Shown one piece after another: positions 1 to 8,092 of a stretch of 20,000 nt of DNA. Made by a program: the position numbers and the translations under genes. This stretch comes from Symbiodinium natans. Taxonomy: Eukaryota; Sar; Dinophyceae; Suessiales; Symbiodiniaceae. The notes below the pieces were generated by a model, which was not told where the DNA came from, searched no databases, and saw only the letters and a list, made by a program, of their open reading frames with translations. How positions within the stretch are numbered: the stretch's first letter is position 1; every line of letters starts with the position of its first letter. The stretch lies in contig CAJNDS010002113.1 of NCBI GenBank assembly GCA_905221605.1, positions 1-20,000 on the forward strand, given 5' to 3'.

Positions 1-618
1 TCAGAATTCCTCCCAATCTCTTATTAAATCTCAATCATTAATTAATCCATCCTTCCCAATCTCTTCCCATGCCATTCATTCAATCCCTATTCCCTATAAT
101 CCCTCATCAATCCCCTCGATCTTTTCCCAATCCTTTCCAGATCTATTATCTTCGTGATAATGGGAATCTATTTCATCTTCCAAGCCGATGTTCGTATTCG
201 AGGTCTCGGGGACGATTTCACCATATATTCCATCAAGATTATGGTAATTAGATTATAAGTCTGAATCCATCTGTCATGATTCGGCAAGTTGCAATCTCGC
301 AGCAGGCAAAATAGTGCCCCTGGCAGTGAGGCATGGCTATTATTTTTACTACTGGAACACGAAGCTCAATAAAAACAATACAAATCGTATTGATATTTAT
401 CTCTTCAGGTCCACATCCGTTTTGCGAGGTGGAACATCTGATAATCCAACCCTAAACCCTAAACCATTAACACTCCGTTTGGCTGCAGGATGAGCATCGG
501 CCATTTCCCCGTTCCATGCCACTTTGGGATACTTTGGGCTTGAAATCCTGCAACGATCCACTGCGGGACTAGGAGAGTGACGCACGCAAAGGATACTCCT
601 TCGCCGAACTGGTAAAAC
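1..618. other. AT-rich stretch without a recognisable gene
   Basis: No supported coding region. The first ~300 bases are rich in C/T and A/T on the plus strand, with runs like CCCAATC and ATTAATTAAT, and clearly less GC-rich than the genes to the right. A two-and-a-half-unit CCCTAAA tract lies at about 448-465. The right part is the 3' flank of the minus-strand ARM-TIR gene ending at 619. Short open frames here show no domain and no biased codon use. Confidence 0.6.
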
Positions 619-2370
619 TTAAGCATCTGCACCGGCAAGTGCACCCTTGGACTTTCGCCGATGCTTCCGCAGATGTTCTGCAATGGCAGCGGCGATTTGC
701 TGGTCTGATTTGTCTCTGCAATCTAAATACACAACACTTGGCTTAAAGATTCTGCGAATGTAGCCGCGAGCCAAGTTCTTCTCGTCATATCTATGTTGTG
801 GGCCACCTGGTGGCTCTGGTGGATAGGTGTCCTCCACCTTGAGTGGAAGGATCCTCACAGATTCGTCCAAGGCAAACTTAAGCTCTTCATGGGACGAATG
901 AGCAGAGGCGGTCTTCTCACCATAATGCTTTGTGCAAACGGCCAGCATGGTGCCTCCCTCCTCTCGCAAACGATCCAGGTACTCTGTGGTCAGATCTCCA
1001 AAGCTCTCTCCAGCATCTGCAGAAACCATCAGAACATCGTACTTGTTGTCTTTTAGAATCTTGAAGACACGACGAAACTTCCTTAAGAAAACCGCTGCAC
1101 GTTCGGGAATCAAACCACAACACACAAAAAACGAAAAAGTAAAAGTCAAAACAACAACCTAGAAAATCTAACTTTTCCCAGGCATCTGCTCCATAGGACC
1201 CCCATCAAACCTGGCTGAAAACATTGCGACGCAGGTGCCTGCACCATTCGGGATGTCACCAGCTGTTTCCACTTCGGAAGCCGGGCCTGTCTCCTTGTCT
1301 TCCTTCTGAGACAGGAGTTTCAGAGCTTCATCCGCAGCCTCTTTGACTTTTCCCTTTCCGTGCTTGGCAAGCGGGGTCAAAGTCGTGATGCCATCAGCTT
1401 CCACTATTGCCTTTTTGGCCTCGACATTGTTTGCCAGGTGCCGCAATGCTCTTGCAGCGTGCCATTTGGCATCATCGCTGCCTGTCACCACTACGGCCAC
1501 TAAAGCACTGGCTCCACCTTCTTTGCTGATCAGCACTCGGTTCTCATCCGAAACTGTGGACCATGTCCCCAGCTGCTCGGCTGCCTTGACCTTCTCCTCA
1601 TCCTTGCCATCTTCCAGATTTCGGACCTCGGCTCTCAGTGTCTCTACGTCCAAAGTGCTGGCATTTTGCAGGGCAGGTTCTGCTTGTGGCGTCGCACCAG
1701 CCTTTGCAGAGACAGATGAGACAGATGAGTTTGGATCTGCGCCCAAACGCTTTAAGGTGTCTGAAGCTTGGTCACGTGCATCCCGCTCCGCACCATCCTT
1801 GGCCAAGGCTTGTAAGGCCTCAATGCCACCTGCAGCAGCAATCTCTTTGACACACGCGGGATCTTCTGAGGCCAAGTACCCCAAAGCATTGGCAGCTATC
1901 TCCTTTGTATAAACGTTGTTGCCCTTTGCAACCACAGCCACCAGCGCCGGGATGGCACCAGCCACAGCCAAAGCTTTTCGAAGTTCAGAGCTGTGTTCGG
2001 CCAACTTCTTCAGTCCCAGAGCAGCAGTGTGTTGCGCTTTGCCCTCTTTGCCATTGGCCAACAAAGCCACCAGGGGCGGAATGCCACCTGCAGCGCTAAG
2101 GGCTTGAGCATTTTCAGGGCTCCTGGAGGTAAGGCGGCACAAAACAGTTGCAGCCTCGACCTGTGCATCCTCCCTGCCGTCCGCGATGAGCCCCACTAGC
2201 AGTGGCAGGGCACCGGCAGCAACAATGGCTTCGTTACACTTTCCACCTCTCTCTGCCAACTTGGCCAAACGTCTGGCAGCCTTCAACTTCTTGGCATCGT
2301 CGCTGCCCTTGGCAAGTGAAGCGACGAGCTCCTGGATGTCCTTCTTTTGGGACTCATCCATTTCAGGCAT
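619..2370 (-). CDS. Armadillo-repeat / TIR-like domain protein, two exons
   Basis: Predicted 557-residue protein from exon 1 (2370-1173) and exon 2 (1094-619), joined across a 78-nt intron. The ATG at 2370 is directly preceded by an in-frame TGA, which fixes the start. Residues ~10-210 hold about four armadillo-type repeats, with recurring AAGALPLLV / AAGGIPPLVALL helices and AA.AL..LA segments. A Ser/Ala-rich linker spans ~211-245, and more ARM-like helices ~250-350. Exon 2 carries a TIR-like fold: YDVLMVSAD (strand A, ~418-426), an HSSHEEL helix (~465-471), ILPLKVED (strand D, ~481-488) and VVYLDCRDKSDQQIAAAI (~520-537). E469/E470 lie where TIR NADases carry their catalytic Glu. The junction codon (A+CG, Thr400) and phase are exact, leaving one frame to the TAA at 619. 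ARM repeats usually bind proteins. Enzymatic TIR activity is inference; the TIR similarity is by eye, and no SAM domain is visible. Without the splice, exon 1 would end at a TAG at 1168. Confidence 0.72.
1095..1172 (-). other. Intron of the ARM-TIR gene (GT-AG, 78 nt)
   Basis: On the minus strand the sequence goes from GGGAAAA|GTTAG to CGTGCAG|CGG. The interior is T-rich (GTTGTTGTTTTGACTTTTAC and similar), giving a polypyrimidine tract before CAG. It holds in-frame stops that end the upstream reading frame. Removing it joins phase 1 to phase 1 and keeps the frame open for 157 more residues. Inferred from sequence only. It does not resemble the introners at 7696 and 8812. Confidence 0.65.
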
Positions 2371-2999
2371 TCATGATTTGAGCCTCTCACAGTTTCGTAC
2401 AGAATGTCGGTGTCAAGAACTCGTGTTCTACTGCGAAGGAACGATCGCATCCAAGTGAAAGGCGCAAGAACAAACAAACAGAAGTCATGTTCAGGTGCAT
2501 GTCCCATTCATTGTGTTCATGACACGTTCTCCTACACAGCCATCAGGCAAACCTGGGGCATCGGGGGACGCGAGCCTGTCCAAATCTGTGTCGAGAGGGG
2601 GAATTGGGTTTTGGCCAGACTGGTGGACGGATGGTGATCCGCGAAAGTGGATGAAGATGAAGACTCAAGGACCAGTGATTGATGAAATATGAGCCGACTT
2701 TATTGATGCATGAACCATGGGACTGCAAGCCAGTGGGTTCTTCTCACCAGAAACGACATCATTTTGTCATCTTTTGAGCCACAGGCGTCTGCCTGCCACC
2801 ATCTCATCCACCCGAGTGCCCAAGGTTTCTCCCATGGAATGCAAGTTATAATGAGTGACAGACATGACACTGTGGCTCCAAAGCTCCCGTCATGAGCCAA
2901 TTCCTGAACCATGCAGGTCATCACGTCACAAAATAGTCCCTTTCCCCTATAGTGAACACCCCAACAGAGGGGCCCCAAATGCATGGAATTCCTAGACTA
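2371..2999. other. Intergenic region, nothing recognised
   Basis: Upstream flank of the ARM-TIR gene and downstream flank of the light-harvesting array. No open frame here resembles a protein I know. A GGCTCAA heptamer on the minus strand (2378-2384), just 5' of the ARM-TIR start, matches the 3' part of the dinoflagellate spliced leader, but the rest of the leader does not align, so I give it no weight. Confidence 0.55.
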
Positions 3000-3112
3000 T
3001 ATGAGGTGGCCGCCTTCTGCACCGTGCGGCGGGACCGCCGCTGCTTGCTGGCGGCGCCGCCAGTTGCACCGGCCAAAGGCTGCAACGCCCACTGCTGCCA
3101 GGGACACGCGTG
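3000..3112 (-). pseudogene. Truncated light-harvesting gene relic
   Basis: This stretch matches the 5'-coding part of the intact copies (3957-4068 in the first unit), roughly codons 35-72: the hydrophobic Ala/Gly segment and the Arg-rich stretch. One extra A (GGCCAAAGGCTG against GGCCAAGGCTG) shifts the frame. On the 5' side about 183 bp are missing compared with an intact unit (equivalent to 4069-4251: the first codons, 5' UTR and relict leader), so coding sequence joins the inter-gene spacer directly at ~3112. On the 3' side the homology stops at ~3000 and the rest of the gene is absent. It is the fourth, decayed unit at the downstream edge of the array. Confidence 0.9.
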
Positions 3113-3376
3113 ACACTCCTACCAAATTCTAAGCCATCCTAAAACCCCCAAACCCTCCCAGCCAGCGACTTTTCTGTAGGCGTTGAATGTCTCACAGTGT
3201 CTAGGCTCGTTTGGGGCTAAGGCTTAGGGCCTGGACGACAGCCATCTTCTATACAACCCTGCACCGCCAACAACGAGGAAAATCACAAGCTCATGAAAAC
3301 CGGTGAAAACCCTTTGACACTTGTGGTACAGGGCTGAAGCATGAAAATTGCATCCCCCACTGCGTCCACTGCATCA

Positions 3377-4171
3377 CTAGATGTTGGAGTCGGACAGAAG
3401 CTTCGCCGCAATGCCCTCATCCTTGAACAGGAACTCCTTCCACAAGAAGCTAGTGATACCGATCATTGCCAAGCGCCCTGTGTTCACCTCAATGTTGTGC
3501 AGGCCCTTCTTGTCGGCGCCTTTGGAGCTGCCGAGTTTCAGAGGGTCGAAACCGAGGTCGCCAGGGCACCGCTCCTTCTTGTACTCGACGCTGAGGAAGT
3601 TGCCGTCCTTCTCACTCTTCTGCAGGTTGTACTCCGCCAGCGCCTGGTAGCCAAGCGCAAGCGCGATGACCGGACCCTGCAGCTCGTCCAAACCAAGGGA
3701 GCCATCCAGGGTGTCCACGGCGGTAAAGGAGCCAAGCTGGCGGAAGACTGCCCCACGGTCGGCCGAGTCAAAGAAGATGGCCAGGAAAGCAGTCATTGCG
3801 AACCGGCCGTGTTTGACCTCGGATTCCCGGTAGTTGTAGTAGGTGGTCTCCGGCACTGCGGAGGAAGCCTTGTCGAAGATCCCGCCCCCGCAAGCGAGGT
3901 TCAGAGGGTCGAAGCCGAGGCTCGCAGCGCCCAGCCACGGGTCCTGGAAGTCCCTATAGGAGGTGGCCGCCTTCTGCACCGTGCGGCGGGACCGCCGCTG
4001 CTTGCTGGCGGCGCCGCCAATTGCACCGGCCAAGGCTGCAACGCCCACTGCTGCCAGGGACACGCCCATGCTGGAGTCGCGAGGGGGTGCCTGCGGCGGC
4101 GCGGTGCCCCGCAGCGCTGCTGAGGACTGGGCAGACGCCAGGTTTGTTGCGGTCGGAACGAAAGCAGCCAT
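3377..4171 (-). CDS. Chlorophyll a/c light-harvesting protein, array copy 1
   Basis: 264-residue, intronless protein of the chlorophyll-binding LHC superfamily (dinoflagellate/FCP-like), expected to sit in the thylakoid membrane and pass excitation energy to the photosystems. Helix 1 has E118..H121-G122-R123-F-A-M126 and helix 3 has E228..T231-G232-R233-L-A-M236, the paired chlorophyll-ligating ExxxGRxAM motifs. A middle helix spans ~165-182. LGFDPL occurs before helix 1 (85-90) and before helix 3 (206-211). Residues 1-70 look like plastid targeting: a Ser/Ala/Thr-rich start with AFVP, a hydrophobic Ala/Gly stretch 38-55, then KQRRSRR. The usual N-terminal signal peptide of peridinin plastids is not obvious. 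The start is fixed by an in-frame TGA two codons upstream. It differs from copies 2 and 3 by Ala instead of Val at residue 24. It is a single LHC domain, not the polyprotein common in this family. Confidence 0.95.
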   Translation of the reverse strand: MAAFVPTATNLASAQSSAALRGTAPPQAPPRDSSMGVSLAAVGVAALAGAIGGAASKQRRSRRTVQKAATSYRDFQDPWLGAASLGFDPLNLACGGGIFDKASSAVPETTYYNYRESEVKHGRFAMTAFLAIFFDSADRGAVFRQLGSFTAVDTLDGSLGLDELQGPVIALALGYQALAEYNLQKSEKDGNFLSVEYKKERCPGDLGFDPLKLGSSKGADKKGLHNIEVNTGRLAMIGITSFLWKEFLFKDEGIAAKLLSDSNI

Positions 4172-4213
4172 GGCTCACGGGTGCTGGAGTCAGTGGTGGG
4201 AGGCAGAAAATGT

Positions 4214-4233
4214 GTTAGCCCAAATAGCTGGGA
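4214..4233 (-). promoter_or_regulatory. Candidate relict spliced leader 5' of LHC copy 1
   Basis: Minus strand reads CCCAGCTATTTGGGCTAAC, 45 nt upstream of the ATG. The core AGCTATTTGGGCT matches the spliced-leader core AGCCATTTTGGCT at 11 of 13 bases and is preceded by a pyrimidine stretch and CAG, a usable trans-splice acceptor. In dinoflagellates, retroposed trans-spliced mRNAs leave such leader relics in genomic 5' UTRs. The match is imperfect, so this is a candidate. Confidence 0.45.
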
Positions 4234-4520
4234 CAATGGTGTTGGACGTCAGTGACATTCCTACCAACTTCCAAGCCATCCTAAAACCCCCAGATTCTCT
4301 CTGCATGAGGCGACTTTTCTGTAGGCGTTGAATGTCTCATAGTGTCTAGGCTCGTTTGGGGCTAAGGTTTAGGGCCTGGACGACAGCCATCTTCTATACA
4401 ACCTGCACCGCCAACAACGAGGAAAATCACAAGCTCATGAAAACCGGTGAAAACCCTTTGACACTTGTGGTACAGGGCTGAAGCATGAAAATTGCATCCC
4501 CCACTGCGTCCACTGCATCA
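4234..4520. other. Spacer between LHC copies 1 and 2
   Basis: Spacer of the array, holding copy 2's 3' flank and copy 1's putative promoter. No TATA box is evident and no other open frame is convincing. It contains a lone CTAAGGTTTAGGG-like stretch at about 4360-4374, a telomere-type seed also present with small changes in the other spacers. Spacer sequence is conserved almost as well as the coding sequence. Confidence 0.7.
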
Positions 4521-5315
4521 CTAGATGTTGGAGTCGGACAGAAGCTTCGCCGCAATGCCCTCATCCTTGAACAGGAACTCCTTCCACAAGAAGCTAGTGA
4601 TACCGATCATTGCCAAGCGCCCTGTGTTCACCTCAATGTTGTGCAGGCCCTTCTTGTCGGCGCCTTTGGAGCTGCCGAGTTTCAGAGGGTCGAAACCGAG
4701 GTCGCCAGGGCACCGCTCCTTCTTGTACTCGACGCTGAGGAAGTTGCCGTCCTTCTCACTCTTCTGCAGGTTGTACTCCGCCAGCGCCTGGTATCCAAGC
4801 GCAAGCGCGATGACCGGACCCTGCAGCTCGTCCAAACCAAGGGAGCCATCCAGGGTGTCCACGGCGGTAAAGGAGCCAAGCTGGCGGAAGACTGCCCCAC
4901 GGTCGGCCGAGTCAAAGAAGATGGCCAGGAAAGCAGTCATTGCGAACCGGCCGTGTTTGACCTCGGATTCCCGGTAGTTGTAGTAGGTGGTCTCCGGCAC
5001 TGCGGAGGAAGCCTTGTCGAAGATCCCGCCCCCGCAAGCGAGGTTCAGAGGGTCGAAGCCGAGGCTCGCAGCGCCCAGCCACGGGTCCTGGAAGTCCCTA
5101 TAGGAGGTGGCCGCCTTCTGCACCGTGCGGCGGGACCGCCGCTGCTTGCTGGCGGCGCCGCCAATTGCACCGGCCAAGGCTGCAACGCCCACTGCCGCCA
5201 GGGACACGCCCATGCTGGAGTCGCGAGGGGGTGCCTGCGGCGGCACGGTGCCCCGCAGCGCTGCTGAGGACTGGGCAGACGCCAGGTTTGTTGCGGTCGG
5301 AACGAAAGCAGCCAT
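4521..5315 (-). CDS. Chlorophyll a/c light-harvesting protein, array copy 2
   Basis: 264 residues, the same in every motif as copy 1 (GRFAM at 122-126, GRLAM at 232-236, two LGFDPL motifs). The only amino-acid change against copy 1 is Val for Ala at position 24, and the protein appears identical to copy 3. Nucleotide differences are silent, for example TAT/TAC-type changes around 4792 and 5194. The in-frame TGA two codons before ATG is retained. It is most likely functional and adds gene dosage. As the middle unit it is flanked on both sides by full spacers. Confidence 0.95.
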   Translation of the reverse strand: MAAFVPTATNLASAQSSAALRGTVPPQAPPRDSSMGVSLAAVGVAALAGAIGGAASKQRRSRRTVQKAATSYRDFQDPWLGAASLGFDPLNLACGGGIFDKASSAVPETTYYNYRESEVKHGRFAMTAFLAIFFDSADRGAVFRQLGSFTAVDTLDGSLGLDELQGPVIALALGYQALAEYNLQKSEKDGNFLSVEYKKERCPGDLGFDPLKLGSSKGADKKGLHNIEVNTGRLAMIGITSFLWKEFLFKDEGIAAKLLSDSNI

Positions 5316-5357
5316 GGCTCACGGGTGCTGGAGTCAGTGGTGGGAGGCAGAAAATGT

Positions 5358-5377
5358 GTTAGCCCAAATAGCTGGGA
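5358..5377 (-). promoter_or_regulatory. Candidate relict spliced leader 5' of LHC copy 2
   Basis: Identical to the relict before copy 1, with the core at 5361-5373 and the same distance to the start. Because the array is recent, the three occurrences are not independent evidence for the motif. Confidence 0.45.
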
Positions 5378-5663
5378 CAATGGTGTTGGACGTCAGTGAC
5401 ATTCCTACCAACTTCCAAGCCATCCTAAACCCCAGATTCTCTCTGCATGAGGCGACTTTTCTGTAGGCGTTGAATGTCTCCCAGTGTCTAGGCTCGTTTC
5501 GGGCTAAGGCTTAGGGCCTGGACGACAGCCATCTTCTATACAACCCTGCACCGCCAACAACGAGGAAAATCACAAGCTCATGAAAACCGGTGAAAACCCT
5601 TTGACACTTGTGGTACAGGGCTGAAGCATGAAAATTGCATCCCCCACTGCGTCCACTGCATCA

Positions 5664-6458
5664 CTAGATGTTGGAGTCGGACAGAAGCTTCGCCGCAATG
5701 CCCTCATCCTTGAACAGGAACTCCTTCCACAAGAAGCTAGTGATACCGATCATTGCCAAGCGCCCTGTGTTCACCTCAATGTTGTGCAGGCCCTTCTTGT
5801 CGGCGCCTTTTGAGCTGCCGAGCTTCAAAGGGTCGAAACCGAGGTCGCCAGGGCACCGCTCCTTCTTGTACTCGACGCTGAGGAAGTTGCCGTCCTTCTC
5901 ACTCTTCTGCAGGTTGTACTCCGCCAGCGCCTGGTAGCCAAGCGCAAGCGCGATGACCGGACCCTGCAGCTCGTCCAAACCAAGGGAGCCATCCAGGGTG
6001 TCCACGGCGGTAAAGGAGCCAAGCTGGCGGAAGACTGCCCCACGGTCAGCCGAGTCAAAGAAGATGGCCAGGAAAGCAGTCATTGCGAACCGGCCGTGCT
6101 TGACCTCGGATTCCCGGTAGTTGTAGTAGGTGGTCTCCGGCACTGCGGAGGAAGCCTTGTCGAAGATCCCGCCCCCGCAAGCGAGGTTCAGAGGGTCGAA
6201 GCCGAGGCTCGCAGCACCCAGCCACGGGTCCTGGAAGTCCCTATAGGAGGTGGCCGCCTTCTGCACCGTGCGGCGGGACCGCCGCTGCTTGCTGGCGGCA
6301 CCGCCAATTGCACCGGCCAAGGCTGCAACGCCCACTGCTGCCAGGGACACGCCCATGCTGGAGTCGCGAGGGGGTGCCTGCGGCGGCACGGTGCCCCGCA
6401 GCGCTGCTGAGGACTGGGCAGACGCCAGGTTTGTTGCGGTCGGAACGAAAGCAGCCAT
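5664..6458 (-). CDS. Chlorophyll a/c light-harvesting protein, array copy 3
   Basis: 264 residues, intact and apparently identical in protein to copy 2 (Val24). It has more silent changes than copy 2 (for example near 5811-5829, 6049 and 6099), making it the most diverged intact unit, yet without amino-acid change; this argues for selection on the protein. The codon two before ATG is TAA rather than TGA, which still fixes the start. It is the most upstream unit in the direction of transcription, and its 5' spacer breaks off at ~6670. Confidence 0.95.
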   Translation of the reverse strand: MAAFVPTATNLASAQSSAALRGTVPPQAPPRDSSMGVSLAAVGVAALAGAIGGAASKQRRSRRTVQKAATSYRDFQDPWLGAASLGFDPLNLACGGGIFDKASSAVPETTYYNYRESEVKHGRFAMTAFLAIFFDSADRGAVFRQLGSFTAVDTLDGSLGLDELQGPVIALALGYQALAEYNLQKSEKDGNFLSVEYKKERCPGDLGFDPLKLGSSKGADKKGLHNIEVNTGRLAMIGITSFLWKEFLFKDEGIAAKLLSDSNI

Positions 6459-6500
6459 GGCTTATGGGTGCTGGAGTCAGTGGTGGGAGGCAGAAAATGT

Positions 6501-6520
6501 GTTAGCCCAAATAGCTGGGA
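6501..6520 (-). promoter_or_regulatory. Candidate relict spliced leader 5' of LHC copy 3
   Basis: Same relict as before the other two copies, with the core at 6504-6516 and unchanged despite nearby spacer substitutions such as GGTAATGGAC against GGTGTTGGAC. Confidence 0.45.
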
Positions 6521-6670
6521 CAATGGTAATGGACGTCAGTGACATTCCTACCAACTTCCAAGCCATCCTAAACCCCAGATTCTCTCTGCATGAGGCGACT
6601 TTTCTGTAGGCGTTGAATGTCTCCCAGTGTCTAGGCTCGTTTGGGGCTAAGGTTTAGGGCCTGGACGACA

Positions 6671-7383
6671 GCTGCCTACGCGCGAACAATGCGGAGCCTA
6701 CACCACGCCTACGAGGAAATACTCATCATTCGCTAAATTTAAATACTATCCGACGAATCAAGAAGATTATGTTTGTTATGCTCAAATTAGATATTCTCCG
6801 ACGAGTCAGGAAGTTCTTGCAAAACAATAGAACGATGAGATATTGTTCTCATTCTTGCTGTTGTTCTTACTATTCTTCAAGAATTATTTCGACTCGAGAC
6901 TAATGCTCCATTGACATGAAAGCTCCAGGGAGTGAGAGACGAAAGAGAATCTCCCTCCGAGGTGAGATCCGAGAAAGGAAGATACTCATCGTACTAAGAA
7001 AAGAAGATAGCCGGGCGTTCCTTAGAAATCCACAAGCCCTTAAAACAATCCGACTATTTGTAGTGCGAGGACCTGTTAATGAATGACTCATATGAGCGCT
7101 CAAGAATTTCGAAGAAGCCCAGGAAGCCTCTGGGCACTCCGTCCATTTCTAGTCTGGGTACAACAGACAATGGCGGGGATGGCATTCTGGAAAAGTTCGA
7201 TCCATGACCTGCCTAGGTTGAGCTATACATTAGAAGCCCTTACTAGTTAACTCTCCTAAAGATCACGGCCCTTATTGGAACAGGGACACTCGTAAAAGGA
7301 CAATCATCCAGAGAATCGCCCAAGCATGAACTGAGATGGTTTCTGCACAATTTGCAGCGTGCATCAGCATCATCGTTGGCATC
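6671..7383. other. Region without a recognised gene
   Basis: Begins at the array breakpoint. AT-richer than the array, with runs such as AAATTTAAATAC and ATTGTTCTTACTATTC. It contains a weak internal near-repeat, ATCCGACGAATCAAGAAGAT (~6748) against CTCCGACGAGTCAGGAAGTT (~6796), about 48 bp apart. A 67-codon minus-strand frame at 6900-7103 resembles nothing I know. The left end may include 3' UTR of the HMG-box-like gene ending at 7384. Confidence 0.5.
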
Positions 7384-7918
7384 TCAAATGCGATGCTTCG
7401 TGCGATTGAAGACAGATGCGGATTTCCTTGCCGGTCTTTGTGCACGGTTCTCCGCGTTGGATCCCTGACTCGCTTCGGAAGCACCCTGTGCAGTGAATTT
7501 GTCAGCAGACTGATTCTCCTTTCTGGCCCTCAACTGAAAGCGCGCTCGTTCTTTGGCGTCCAGAGCCTTCCACGCTGCCGCGCCTTTTCCGCCTTCTCGA
7601 AGGAACAGCAGAAAGGCACTCTTGCGCCGCCTGTACGTTGCCAGCTTCTTGGACCAGACAGGAGGAGCTTCTTCAGAAGACTTGGGGAGGCGTACCTCTA
7701 CTCCCCCCTTGGAACCTTAACAAAAAATATTGCTTTTTAAATATCCTCTTGGGCTTTATATAAACAAAAAATTTTTATTAAAAAAATTCCCAAAAGGGGG
7801 ATATAGGTACTGCATCTACCGGCACCTCAACCTCTACGCTCCGCACGTTTCCAAGGTTTCGCTCCGGCTCGGGCGCCTTCTGACGACTGCGGCGAAGGAT
7901 GTTCGGACCAGTGGGCTC
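7384..7918 (-). CDS. HMG-box-like protein, partial gene with introner intron
   Basis: Two exons: 7918-7811 (36 codons, opening after a CAG acceptor) and 7695-7384 (103 codons plus TGA), joined across the intron 7696-7810 with the frame held (GAT GCA | GTA CGC). Exon 1 is charged, with Arg-rich and Val/Glu-rich parts. Exon 2 carries SAFLLFLREG followed by AAAWKALDAKERARFQLRA, which fits helix 1 and the W-K-x-L helix 2 of an HMG box, but with the inter-helix segment shortened. A basic tail with RPARKS and RTKHRI follows. HMG-box proteins bend DNA or organise chromatin and are plentiful in dinoflagellates. Function here is inferred from a short, unusual box. No start codon is visible, so one or more 5' exons are missing from this model; 8093-8233 is a possible one. 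Confidence 0.5.
7696..7810 (-). mobile_element. Introner-like element acting as an intron, copy 1
   Basis: AT-rich element 7696-7806 plus one copy of its 4-bp target duplication GTAC (7692-7695 and 7807-7810). Terminal inverted repeats: CTCTACTCCCCCCTT on the left and AAGGGGGATATAG on the right. Read on the minus strand, the intron starts GTACCTATAT, ends GAGTAGAG and is followed by exon GTACGCC. The duplicated GT therefore supplies the 5' splice site and the element end supplies AG. The interior shares TAAATATCCTCTTGGG and TATATAAACAAAAA with the copy at 8812. The near-symmetrical ends would give GT-AG on either strand. Confidence 0.82.
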
Positions 7919-7958
7919 CTGGGTTCATGGTTGGGATAGTAGTAAAGATAAGATTACA

Positions 7959-8075
7959 TATTCCTTATTGGCTTTAAGTACCCTTCAGAAAGCACATATA
8001 TATATATATCAACATATATATATATATGTATATATGTATATATTCCTTATGGGGTTTAAGTACCCTTAAAAAGGC
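7959..8075. repeat. 35-bp direct repeats flanking an AT microsatellite
   Basis: ATTCCTTATTGGCTTTAAGT at ~7959 recurs as ATTCCTTATGGGGTTTAAGT at ~8042, both followed by ACCCTT. Between them are ~48 bases of alternating AT (TATATATATATCAACATATA and similar) that could form a cruciform. The block lies just 5' of the HMG-box-like exons on the minus strand, so it may sit in an intron of that gene. Confidence 0.7.
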
Positions 8076-8092
8076 AACATGCTACCCAACTA

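Larger units (their letters stand above)
3000..6670. repeat. Tandem array of light-harvesting gene units (period 1143-1144 bp)
   Basis: Coding starts at 4171, 5315 and 6458 give periods of 1144 and 1143 bp. Coding sequence and ~350-bp spacers both repeat almost base for base. The units differ by scattered substitutions and 1-2 bp indels, for example an extra C or G in the spacer and silent changes near 5817-5828. Homology begins at about 3000 inside the truncated relic and ends abruptly at about 6670, where GGACGACAGC continues into unrelated DNA instead of CATCTTC. Such near-identity over spacers points to recent unequal crossing-over or gene conversion. Confidence 0.97.

Noticed and set aside
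2378-2384. Spliced-leader relic before the ARM-TIR start
   Set aside because: Only the heptamer GGCTCAA matches; upstream bases do not align with the rest of the leader.
2887-2906. Spliced-leader relic (AATTGGCTCATG on the minus strand)
   Set aside because: Only 9 of 12 bases match, with no plausible gene start downstream and no acceptor context.
3341-4123. 260-codon plus-strand open frame over LHC copy 1 (and its counterparts in copies 2 and 3)
   Set aside because: It is the antisense shadow of the LHC gene. Its length comes from GC-rich codon bias, it shows no domain, and copy 3 breaks it.
6900-7103. Organelle-derived insert or small gene
   Set aside because: The sequence has an organelle-like feel, but I cannot match it to any organelle gene; the 67-codon frame has no recognisable motif.
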